In this document: piece by piece, positions 32,791 through 39,420 of the stretch
How positions within the stretch are numbered: the stretch's first letter is position 1
Layout of the letters: the number at the start of each line of letters is the position of its first letter
Origin: Candidatus Kapaibacterium sp.
GTDB lineage: Bacteria > Bacteroidota > Ignavibacteria > Kapaibacteriales > UBA4661
NCBI GenBank assembly: GCA_004292595.1
Contig: RDXM01000108.1
Location: 1 to 39,420 of the forward strand
Direction of reading: 5' to 3'
DNA length: 39,420 nt
The notes under the pieces: model-generated
Told to the model about the DNA's origin: nothing
Database searches by the model: none
The model's input: the letters and a program-made list of their open reading frames with translations, nothing else
Position numbers and translations under genes: made by a program

Positions 32791-32836
32791 ACAAAAGCCC
32801 GTTGTACCAAAAAAATGCAGTACAACGGGCTTTTGT
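32791..32836 (-). terminator. strong intrinsic terminator after the ligase-like gene
   Basis: A perfect 17-bp stem: the arm ACAAAAGCCCGTTGTAC (32791-32807) and its complement (32820-32836), with a 12-base loop. The TTTTGT end on the - strand serves as the U-rich run. It lies 19 bp after the stop of the gene ending at 32855 and may act on both strands. Confidence 0.85.
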
Positions 32837-32854
32837 CATATTACTGACCGCTCT

Positions 32855-35134
32855 TTACGGGATAAAATCGTTCTTATTTGCCTGTCCTTGCATAAGCTGG
32901 ATAACTTCTGCTTGCGTTTTGCGCGTAATGCGACGCTGCCAGAAGTCTTGCACGAGCGGTTGCTGCGGAGCAAGCTGTACTGCGCGATAGAAGGATTTGG
33001 CTGCGCCGAGGCTATCGCCTAATTCCAACTGTACCTGTCCTCTGAAAAGGAACAAATTATGGTCGTCGCGCTTGAGGGTGATATATTTGTTAATCCATTC
33101 AAACGATTCTTTGTATTCGCCCTGACGGAAGTTAATTTCTGCCAAGCGTCCCATTGCTTGATAATTTGTTGGGTGCATGATGAGCAATTCCTTCAATACA
33201 CGCTTGTCAATATCCTGCATAGAACGCACGATTTGCGGGTTTTTGCTTGCTTCGGGGTCATTTGCCATGCGGTCGACTTGCTGGTCTATGGCGCGTTGCA
33301 TATCGGAAACAGGGCTGAAAATCAAGTATTTGCCAAAGCCGCTCTGTAAGGTATTCCACGTGCGCTCGCCTGCCATTGGACCAAAAAGGCGGTCTGTTAC
33401 CATATCCACTGGCTCGCCTTTGGTCAGCATCACGTAGATTTGGCGGTCGCCCCACATGGTAATTCCCCACGAAACAGCAACCCAAATATAGAACACACCT
33501 GCAATCTGGCGAAACCACGGAAACCACTTCACGTTCAGCGTGAAGAGCGCACGGGCATTGGCTTCGGAACAAATCATCGCTGCCATGCCGCCCACCCATA
33601 CCGCCGCATACACACGCGGCGTAGCAAAGTCCGTTTGCGTAACGAATACCCACGCAATAATACCGCCGATAGAAGCATACATCAAACCGTTCTTGCGCTC
33701 GCGCCATGCGTAATACAAAAGCGAAAGCATGAAGCCATTCCAGCAAATAAAACCAATCGGACCAAGTTCGATGAATGATTGTATCCAGTCGTTGTGAATT
33801 TCCGCACCGAGATTGTGCAAAATTGGTGTGTACATCGGCACGTACAATGGGAATTGACCAAGCCCTACGCCGAACAAATATGCGGGAACACCGAAAGGAT
33901 GCTCGTATTTTTCGCGGGCAGATTTTTCAAAGGCAATACGACGCGACATACTCCAGAAGTCAAAGCGGTCGTTGTGGTCGGCTGTTACGACGCGCCCAAT
34001 GCTGCCGAGTGCGGTGTGGGTAAATTCTTTGCTTGTGCCAGAGAGTTTTTGTGGGTTCGTGTCGTTTTTAATAAACTCTTGGCTCGGCGGCAAAAAGCTA
34101 ATAGCAATCGTCAAGGCAGCCACAACCAGTGCGTGGGGCAAATACTTGATTTCTTTCCAACGCTTTTGAAAAACAAAAATAATCGCCATCACGGTAAAGG
34201 TAACGAAAAAGCTAATCCAGCCAGAACGTGCGCGGATGTGGAAGAGCATAATCACGGTTACGGCAAATGCAGACGAGGCAAACAAGAAACGTCCGACGGT
34301 CTGAATGTGGCGCGAAAACATATACCACGCAAGGAATGGCAAGGCTGTCGTCAGATAGCTCGCCGCATATGCACGATACGCCAACGTCGAGGACGGACGA
34401 CCTGCGGACATAATCCAGTCAAACGAAATAATATATTTCCATTCCATATCGAAGAACGGCTTATCAAGCTGGATATGGCGCATCGGAACGTTTGCATCCA
34501 CGCCAAAGAAATACATACACATATTGATAAGACCAACAATGAGCGCGGTTGCTGCGTACACATCCCAGAACAAGCGCGATTTCCAGAACTGCGTTTGTTT
34601 GCCCAAAATGTAGCCGCCAATACCGTAAGAAAGCAAGTAAACAAGACGCTCGTAGCCAAGCGTCGGGTTCATTGACCACGACAGCGCGACTGTCCCCCAA
34701 ATCATGTAGCCAAGCCAGAGAATTTCGGGCAAGGAGAACGTAAGCGGCGCATTTTCCTTACGCTGCGACTTGGTAAAGAGAAATGTGAGCGCGAAAACCA
34801 TTGCGATATAAATCGCTTTGATGTAAAAATCCACCGTGTGAACGCCGTTCATAATGTAGAGCGGGTTTGCGGCAATAAGCGTCCACGGAGCGCGAATCGT
34901 GAAGAAACACGCCACCGCACCAAGCAGCGTCCAAATAATCATGCCGCTAAAGGGCATTCCTGCGAGGCTGTTGATGAGCAGAAGCGGGTTTAAGAGCAGT
35001 GGAATACACATCCACAGTTGGAGCGATGTTTCGTCGTCGTTCGAGGCGAAGAAGCTACTCGTCGTGCCATTGCGCCGAGAAGCAGAGCCAATATTTGCGC
35101 GGGCTGCTTTCTGCGCTGTTGCTGATTTTGCCAT
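32855..35134 (-). CDS. O-antigen ligase-family membrane protein with C-terminal TPR
   Basis: 759 residues. After a basic N-terminus, about eleven transmembrane helices span residues 40-560. The Wzy_C/WaaL-type periplasmic loop has HNDRFDFWSMSRRIAFEKS, FGVGLGQFPLYVPMY and the conserved EIHNDWIQSFIELGPIGF (His in the HN motif). The last 150 residues (about 640-759) are TPR helices: LLIMHPTNYQAMGRLAEINF, EYKESFEWINKYITLK, LFLFRGQVQLELGDSLGAAK. Wzy_C proteins with a TPR tail are frequent in Bacteroidota and relatives. The protein may join polysaccharide to a lipid or protein acceptor. It precedes mraY, with a strong terminator between them, so the two are separate units. The exact acceptor is unknown. 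Confidence 0.88.
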   Translation of the reverse strand: MAKSATAQKAARANIGSASRRNGTTSSFFASNDDETSLQLWMCIPLLLNPLLLINSLAGMPFSGMIIWTLLGAVACFFTIRAPWTLIAANPLYIMNGVHTVDFYIKAIYIAMVFALTFLFTKSQRKENAPLTFSLPEILWLGYMIWGTVALSWSMNPTLGYERLVYLLSYGIGGYILGKQTQFWKSRLFWDVYAATALIVGLINMCMYFFGVDANVPMRHIQLDKPFFDMEWKYIISFDWIMSAGRPSSTLAYRAYAASYLTTALPFLAWYMFSRHIQTVGRFLFASSAFAVTVIMLFHIRARSGWISFFVTFTVMAIIFVFQKRWKEIKYLPHALVVAALTIAISFLPPSQEFIKNDTNPQKLSGTSKEFTHTALGSIGRVVTADHNDRFDFWSMSRRIAFEKSAREKYEHPFGVPAYLFGVGLGQFPLYVPMYTPILHNLGAEIHNDWIQSFIELGPIGFICWNGFMLSLLYYAWRERKNGLMYASIGGIIAWVFVTQTDFATPRVYAAVWVGGMAAMICSEANARALFTLNVKWFPWFRQIAGVFYIWVAVSWGITMWGDRQIYVMLTKGEPVDMVTDRLFGPMAGERTWNTLQSGFGKYLIFSPVSDMQRAIDQQVDRMANDPEASKNPQIVRSMQDIDKRVLKELLIMHPTNYQAMGRLAEINFRQGEYKESFEWINKYITLKRDDHNLFLFRGQVQLELGDSLGAAKSFYRAVQLAPQQPLVQDFWQRRITRKTQAEVIQLMQGQANKNDFIP

Positions 35135-35319
35135 AGTTTTTTGGTAAAAAAAACGAATGTAAAAATATAGATGTTTGTTGAGCGTTTGTTACGTGTACGG
35201 CGTGAAGTGCCGATAGATTCTTGTGTTTCTGTTAATTGATGTTAAAGTCGTCTTCCCGTTCTATTGCTTCTTCGCGGTAGTAAGGGTTTCTAGGCAAAGC
35301 TCTTGTTGGCGCGTCTTTA

Positions 35320-35410
35320 CCGTGAAACCCGTTCTACCGTTAGGAAACGGTAGGACAGGATGTTGTCTGCCCCGTCCTACGCTTTCGGAAGCGTAGAACG
35401 GGTTCCACGG
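35320..35410. repeat. 40-bp hairpin-unit repeat, inverted pair
   Basis: Unit 1 (35320-35359) runs CCGTGAAACCCGTTCTACCG to GTAGGACAGG with an inner CCGTT/AACGG hairpin. An 11-base spacer follows. Unit 2 (35371-35410) is its complement-oriented partner, with an inner CTACGCTT/AAGCGTAG hairpin. The pair can fold as one long stem or as two. It lies 10 bp after the FkbM stop, in the 285-bp gap before the ligase-like gene. I see nothing else in that gap. Confidence 0.9.
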
Positions 35411-35419
35411 AACCACATA

Positions 35420-36154
35420 TCACCGAGCATACACAACATACTCGCCCTGCGGCGGTAATACCCTGAACGCCTCTTGCTGCGCGGCTTGCGCGACAGCATT
35501 GCGACACTCTTTTCCATGCACTTCCACGAGCATCGTTTGTACACGGGCAAGCCAGTGCGTGTCGTATTGGAAAAGCTGTTGTTCGCCGCCTTCGATATCA
35601 ACTTTGAGAACGTCAATGGTTGCGCCATTCGAGAGTTCATCAATGGTATAGCCGCGAATGCCTTCGGAAGTCTCTTCAATGCTGCGCTCGCGCATTCGGA
35701 ATGCCCAGCTTTCACCGTCGGGATTTTCAATTTCCAGCATTTTTGCTTGATTCCACACCGCACCTTCAACAATGCGAACATTTGGGTACGTTCTGCAATT
35801 CCGCCGCGCGAGTTCGGCATTCTGCACATCTGGCTCAACGGCAACAATCGCAGCTTTTGGGTACGTTTTTGCAAAGAATAATGCCGTACAGCCAATATTC
35901 GCGCCAGCATCCACAATCAGTTGTGGCGAGGAAACGTGCGTGAGAACACATTGATTCAATCCAAATGTTTGCCACAGCACCAGAACATCAGCTTTCGTGG
36001 GGCGAATCTTCAGCGTGTCTGGGAGGTGAGGTAAGCGTACTTCAAGCGTATCGCCGCGCTTGGTTTGAAAGACGCGGAGCAGTTGAGCAATACCGAAATC
36101 AAGCAGGAAAAACCGCAGTGTACCGGTAATATATCGCCAAATATTATTCGCCAT
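35420..36154 (-). CDS. FkbM-family SAM-dependent methyltransferase
   Basis: 244 residues. The N-terminus has a hydrophobic patch (YITGTLRFFLLDFGIAQLL). The FkbM core includes LIVDAGANIGCTALFFA (SAM motif I), AIVAVEPDVQNAELA, VRIVEGAVW and TIDVLKVDIEGGEQQLF (the DIEGxE hallmark), ending MLVEVHG. FkbM enzymes methylate hydroxyl groups on sugars or polyketides, and members near polysaccharide genes usually modify O-antigen or exopolysaccharide. Its ATG at 36154 sits at the end of a 13-bp tandem repeat array (36161-36212) that makes up most of the spacer from tsaE, so expression might be variable. Substrate unproven. Confidence 0.88.
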   Translation of the reverse strand: MANNIWRYITGTLRFFLLDFGIAQLLRVFQTKRGDTLEVRLPHLPDTLKIRPTKADVLVLWQTFGLNQCVLTHVSSPQLIVDAGANIGCTALFFAKTYPKAAIVAVEPDVQNAELARRNCRTYPNVRIVEGAVWNQAKMLEIENPDGESWAFRMRERSIEETSEGIRGYTIDELSNGATIDVLKVDIEGGEQQLFQYDTHWLARVQTMLVEVHGKECRNAVAQAAQQEAFRVLPPQGEYVVYAR

Positions 36155-36160
36155 GAAAAC

Positions 36161-36212
36161 GTGCGTTGAAAATATGCGTTGAAATTGTGCGTTGAAAACG
36201 TGCGTTGGATTG
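36161..36212. repeat. 13-bp tandem repeat, four units, upstream of the FkbM gene
   Basis: GTGCGTTGAAAAT, ATGCGTTGAAATT, GTGCGTTGAAAAC and GTGCGTTGGATTG follow each other at 36161-36212. The start codon of the methyltransferase lies in a partial fifth unit. The period is not a multiple of three, and the array occupies the promoter or leader position. Confidence 0.85.
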
Positions 36213-36247
36213 TTGGATGTCGTGTTGTCGCTGGAATACGTGAGAAT

Positions 36248-36745
36248 TTACGATGCGTGAGCAATATTCACCACTTCATCGGTATCGTCCTGAAAGGTGC
36301 GCCGAATCTCAATTTTGCGCATATCTTCTTCTTTGTCGTCGAGCGTAAAAATTACCGAGTAGCGTTTGCGTGGCAGCGAGCCGTTTGCCTTCTCTGCCCA
36401 TTCGATGAGCTTGACGGAATCATGCGCGGCGAGGCATTCATCGAAGCCAATTTCTTGCAATTCTTTGACGGAATTGATTCGGTATAAATCCAGATGATAC
36501 AGCTTTAATTCTTCTTCTTCTGGAGGCATTATGCCTTCGTACGAATTGATAATTGTAAAGGTTGGGCTAGAAACAATATCGCCAACGTGAAAATACTCGC
36601 AAATACCGCGTACAAACTCGGTTTTGCCCGCGCCGAGGTCGCCGTAGAGGGCAATCACATCGCCAGCGAACAGCGTTGCCGCAAATTCTTTGGCAAGCTC
36701 AAGTGTTTCGGTTTTGTTGTGTGTGATATGGTAGTGGTGTTCCAT
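36248..36745 (-). CDS. tsaE: tRNA threonylcarbamoyladenosine biosynthesis ATPase TsaE
   Basis: 165 residues from the ATG at 36745 (MEHHYHITHNKTETLELAKE). The upstream part of the open frame runs through the terminator hairpin of porX and is excluded. TsaE is the P-loop ATPase of the TsaB/TsaD/TsaE complex that makes t6A37 in ANN-decoding tRNAs. Motifs are Walker A GDLGAGKT (35-42), SSPTFTIINSY, YHLDLYRI (HxDxYR, 83-90), and DECLA with IEWAEKA later. It lies just downstream of porX across a terminator. A porX-tsaE neighbourhood is, as I recall, common in Bacteroidota, so this synteny helps place the lineage. Confidence 0.95.
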   Translation of the reverse strand: MEHHYHITHNKTETLELAKEFAATLFAGDVIALYGDLGAGKTEFVRGICEYFHVGDIVSSPTFTIINSYEGIMPPEEEELKLYHLDLYRINSVKELQEIGFDECLAAHDSVKLIEWAEKANGSLPRKRYSVIFTLDDKEEDMRKIEIRRTFQDDTDEVVNIAHAS

Positions 36746-36767
36746 CGGCAATAGATAAGAAAACAAA

Positions 36768-36801
36768 CCCGCCGAACAAGCAATGAAGCTCTTCCGGCGG
36801 G
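36768..36801 (-). terminator. intrinsic terminator after porX
   Basis: On the - strand, CCCGCCG and CGGCGGG pair around a 20-base loop that begins GAAGAGC, followed by TTTGTTTTC. It starts 13 bp after the porX stop and precedes the tsaE ATG by about 20 bp, so tsaE may depend on read-through or its own promoter. Confidence 0.75.
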
Positions 36802-36813
36802 ATAAAAACATAC

Positions 36814-38388
36814 TTACTTTGCTTCCAAACTCAGAACAGGCAAAATCATTTCCTCAAGCGAAATGCCGCCATGCTGGAAACTATCACGGTAATGGTTCAG
36901 ATAGTGATTATAGTCCGTCGGATACACAAAATAAAAATCTTCTTTTGCAATGATATAATTCGTCGTAACGCCATGCTTTGGCAAATTATATTCTTCGGGG
37001 CGTTCGATAATCAGTGCGTTGCGTTTTTCTGCCTTCACATTTCGCCCAAATTTGAAGCGCAAGCACGTAGAAGTATCTTTGTCGCCAAGTGCCTTTGCGC
37101 CACGCATACAGCGCACCGAGCCGTGGTCGGTGGTGATGATGATTTTTGCGTTCTTCACGTTGGCAAGTGCCTTTAGCATACCGTAGAGGCTTGAATGCTG
37201 AAACCACGAGCGCGTAAGCGAGCGATAGGCAGCTTCATTGGGCGCGATTTCTTTCAAAATCGGATAATCCGAGCGTGAGTGTGCAATCATATCAACGACG
37301 TTCACCACAATCGCATTGAGGTGGTTGTTGGCATAGCTCAAAATCTCGTTTTCAATTTTTTTACCAAAATCAGTATCAATGATTTTCACGTACTTAATAT
37401 CGTTGCGGAGCTTGATTCTCCGGCGTTCCACGTACTTACCAAGCAAATCTTTCTCAAAGCGATTTTGCCCGTGGTCGTCGCCGCTTCCGTCCACCCAAAA
37501 ATCGGGATAATGTTTTTGAATTTCCGACGGATACAAGCCAGCAAAGATAGAATTTCGTGCGTAGGGCGTGGCGGTGGGCAAAATACCGCAATAATAATCT
37601 TTTTGTACGGTGAAGTGTGGGCGCAATAATTCTTCCATGAGCTGCCATTGGTCGAGGCGCATACAATCTACAACGAAAAAGAATACGGGCGCACTTTCTT
37701 TTTGGTCTTTCAGATGCGGAGCAACGAATTTATCAAGGATTTGCGGCGAGAGAACTGGCGTATTTGCGTCGTTGGGAGCTTTCAGCCAGCCTTTGTAGGA
37801 ATCTTCCACAAAGCGCGAAAACTCCGCATTGCACTCTCGCCATTGATTTGCGAGCGTTTCGGACAAACCCAAGTCAGGGTATTTATCCAATTCCATACTC
37901 CACGACACGAGTTTTGTATAAATATCCACCCAATCGCGCCACTCCAACGGCTCCATTAAACGGCGTGTAACCTCGTTAAAACCTTGGAGATAATCTTGCG
38001 TGAACTTTTGCGAGGTGATTTTGTCAGATTCCAAAAATTTCTTGCAGGCAGCAAGGATTTGTGCGGGATTGACGGGTTTGGTGAGATAATCATTGATTTT
38101 TCGACCGATTGCCTCTTCCATGACCGTTTCAGCTTCATTTTTCGTCACCATCACCACTGGCACAGAATTATCAATATCTTTCAGTACCGAGAGCGTTTCC
38201 AAGCCGCTCATCCCAATCATGGATTCATCTAAAAAAACGAGATTAGGGCGATGTTGCTTAAACATCTCAATAGCGTCTTCGCCGTTGGTCGCGGTCAAAA
38301 CGTCGTAGCCGCGCTGCTGGAGAAGGATAGTGTGCGGACGAAGAAGATCTATTTCGTCATCAACCCAGAGAATTTGGTGTTTTGGCAT
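36814..38388 (-). CDS. porX: PorX-type response regulator with PglZ phosphatase domain
   Basis: 524 residues. The N-terminal receiver domain (1-120) has the acidic pair D10-D11, the phospho-acceptor D54 (LVFLDESMIG) and K104 (YLTKPV). A linker (about 120-225) leads to a PglZ/alkaline-phosphatase-like domain (about 230-524). Its candidate metal and catalytic residues are D241 (FFVVDCMR), T272 (PTATPYARNS), D366 (VVDMIAHSRSD), D421-H422 (TTDHGS) and H507 (QHGGIS). This is the PorX architecture; PorX regulates type IX secretion together with the kinase PorY and sigma factor SigP in P. gingivalis and relatives. All expected residues appear intact. No porY, porL/M/N or gldK/L gene is in the window. 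Terminators and repeats flank it, so it is probably a single transcription unit. Confidence 0.93.
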   Translation of the reverse strand: MPKHQILWVDDEIDLLRPHTILLQQRGYDVLTATNGEDAIEMFKQHRPNLVFLDESMIGMSGLETLSVLKDIDNSVPVVMVTKNEAETVMEEAIGRKINDYLTKPVNPAQILAACKKFLESDKITSQKFTQDYLQGFNEVTRRLMEPLEWRDWVDIYTKLVSWSMELDKYPDLGLSETLANQWRECNAEFSRFVEDSYKGWLKAPNDANTPVLSPQILDKFVAPHLKDQKESAPVFFFVVDCMRLDQWQLMEELLRPHFTVQKDYYCGILPTATPYARNSIFAGLYPSEIQKHYPDFWVDGSGDDHGQNRFEKDLLGKYVERRRIKLRNDIKYVKIIDTDFGKKIENEILSYANNHLNAIVVNVVDMIAHSRSDYPILKEIAPNEAAYRSLTRSWFQHSSLYGMLKALANVKNAKIIITTDHGSVRCMRGAKALGDKDTSTCLRFKFGRNVKAEKRNALIIERPEEYNLPKHGVTTNYIIAKEDFYFVYPTDYNHYLNHYRDSFQHGGISLEEMILPVLSLEAK

Positions 38389-38965
38389 AAGCTAAAAAAT
38401 GAGACAATAAAGAAAACGTTCTCCACAAGCGTAAGGGCGGCGCGAGCCTGATGCTTACAAGTGTTGGAGCGTGAAGAAAAGCCACTGCGCTCGTGTGTGT
38501 GTGATGGCGGATTGCGAAAGCATGATACAAATTATGAAGCACCTAATCGTGAATCACAACAAGAGTTTCACAAGATAATTTATGGAAGATTCCACACTAC
38601 AAAGCGCATGAATGCTTAACGGTGTAACAACAATGATATGGGTCTCCATTTGCTTATGAGAAACGTAGAAGGAACTGAATAAACAAACTATAAACAAACT
38701 AAATGAACAAAATAAACACGGCGTACGAGAGTTGATTTTTTTAGCAAACCACTAAATTTGCAAAGATAGCAGTATTTTCAAAGATATTTTTTTCTTTTAA
38801 ACAAATAAGTCTTTGTAAAACAATAGCTTCAGTTGTCAAAGAAATTTTTATCTTTTTTTTCACATTAACGTTATTTCATTTTTATTTGTGCGAGGAGGTT
38901 GTATTTTGAGTTTCCGACAGCAACTATTTCTATCACGTTGTACCATCACAACACGAGGTGAATTT
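38389..38965. other. AT-rich intergenic region between divergent porX and hpf
   Basis: 577 bp with no convincing gene. The right half (38690-38890) is very AT-rich with T-runs, as expected for promoters. I cannot assign -7/-33 boxes with confidence. Small frames at both ends lack family similarity. A strong GAGGAGG (38892-38898) precedes an in-frame TTG at 38906, upstream of the likely hpf start. No RNA motif is recognised. Confidence 0.5.
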
Positions 38966-39265
38966 ATGGAGATTAAGGTAACTGCCCGCCATTTTGATGC
39001 CAAACCCGACCTTCGGGACGATGCCATCAATGCCGCTAAAAAATTTGAAAAATTTTATAGTCATATTATCAGTACAGAGGTCATACTGAGTTTTGAGAAA
39101 ATACACGACTCCATCAAAACGGCGGAATTTATTGTTCATGTTCACGACCATACTCTTGTTGCAAAGGAATCAAGCGATGATTTCTTCAAAAGCCTCCACG
39201 ACGGCTCGGAAAAAATGGTTCGACAACTGACCAAGCTCAAGACAAAACAACACGTACAGCTTTAA
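38966..39265 (+). CDS. hpf: short ribosome hibernation-promoting factor (HPF/RaiA family)
   Basis: 99 residues from the ATG at 38966 (MEIKVTARHFDAKPDLRDDA), with GAGGTG five bases upstream. HPF binds the 30S decoding centre and silences ribosomes in stationary phase. The S30AE domain is complete: ARHFDAKPDLRDDAI, AKKFEKFY, EVILSFEKIHDSIKTAEF, then VHDHTLVAKESSDDFFKSLHD. There is no C-terminal dimerisation domain, so it is the short form needing a partner for 100S dimers. An additional in-frame TTG with an even stronger GAGGAGG lies 60 bp upstream and would add 20 residues (LSFRQQLFLSRCTITTRGEF) that do not look like HPF. The downstream 155 bp hold the repeat end. Confidence 0.94.
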   Translation: MEIKVTARHFDAKPDLRDDAINAAKKFEKFYSHIISTEVILSFEKIHDSIKTAEFIVHVHDHTLVAKESSDDFFKSLHDGSEKMVRQLTKLKTKQHVQL

Positions 39266-39323
39266 AAAGCGGTCAATATCGTAAGGGGTAACGGCAAAAA
39301 AAACGTTTGAAGAACAATATTTT

Positions 39324-39420
39324 GTAACTAGTCAGGTCATGATTTTTTAGGACGCAGATGAAGATGATGGAATGGATGAAGATGATGAAAATGCAGAAAA
39401 CATCAACAATGGATGAAGTC
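39324..39420. repeat. end of the 340-bp MITE-like element family (second copy, continues past window)
   Basis: 39324-39409 is the complement of 15815-15900 with two mismatches seen. It begins GTAACTAGTCAGGTC and continues with the GATGAAGATGATG-rich subterminal sequence. The final TGGATGAAGTC differs from what adjoins the first copy but resembles the complement of 15647-15656. The element continues to the right beyond the window. Confidence 0.8.

Noticed and set aside
33779-34675. Plus-strand frame of 298 codons opposite the ligase-like gene
   Set aside because: Arg/His/Cys-rich shadow; the true gene has consistent membrane helices.
38389-38965. tRNA or other RNA gene in the long gap
   Set aside because: No T-loop-like GGTTCGAxTCC sequence or cloverleaf pairing was seen here or elsewhere in the window by eye.

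Overview
The window looks like chromosome of a free-living bacterium of the Bacteroidota/Chlorobiota/Ignavibacteriota group, possibly a Kapabacteria-type lineage. This is inferred from a PorX-type response regulator (type IX secretion control), an archaeal/eukaryotic-type prolyl-tRNA synthetase, a giant reg_prop/Y_Y_Y propeller sensor ending in a SpoIIE phosphatase, PD40 and sortilin-like beta-propeller proteins, and generally weak ribosome binding sites. Coding density is high. I saw no rRNA, tRNA, CRISPR array, transposase or phage gene. || Layout. 1-610: two small overlapping ORFs, the first probably truncated by a repeat. 712-4680 (+): propeller-SpoIIE signalling protein. 4716-11285 (-): recQ, pcm, a DegT-family sugar aminotransferase, a nuclease-like hypothetical and a zinc-dependent phospholipase C-like protein. 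11734-13936 (+): PHP phosphoesterase, ribH and a histidine phosphatase. 14186-19798 (-): tryptophan 2,3-dioxygenase, a large secreted BNR/sortilin-like protein and a conserved hypothetical. 20064-21874 (+): ECF sigma factor and a membrane anti-sigma-like TPR protein. 21875-22257: non-coding, structured, ending in a terminator between convergent genes. 22258-36154 (-): PD40 protein, proS and a LOG protein, then a cell-envelope/glycan block interleaved with housekeeping genes (SAM methyltransferase, dolichol-phosphate-mannose-synthase-like GT2, polyprenyl-phosphate sugar transferase, hotdog thioesterase, smpB, a small hypothetical, mraY, O-antigen-ligase/TPR protein, FkbM methyltransferase). 36248-38388 (-): tsaE and porX. 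38966-39265 (+): short hibernation factor hpf. || How the genes work together. The aminotransferase, sugar-1-phosphate transferase, GT2, Wzy/WaaL-like protein, two methyltransferases and MraY all use nucleotide sugars or polyprenyl phosphate, consistent with surface glycan and peptidoglycan synthesis. PorX would link envelope signals to type IX secretion, but no structural T9SS gene lies here. || The most unusual content is between and inside genes. There are at least four families of small repeats: (i) a 78-bp element made of two self-palindromic 25-bp arms around a 28-bp core, four full copies plus one cut by the left edge; (ii) a 40-bp hairpin unit arranged as inverted pairs or singly; (iii) a 10-13 bp stem mini-hairpin in two copies; (iv) an approximately 340-bp element with 11-bp perfect terminal inverted repeats, whose 86-bp end recurs inverted at the right edge of the window. 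In addition, short tandem repeats are 12 bp x 3 inside genes but 13 bp at two gene starts, which suggests slippage filtered by reading-frame selection.
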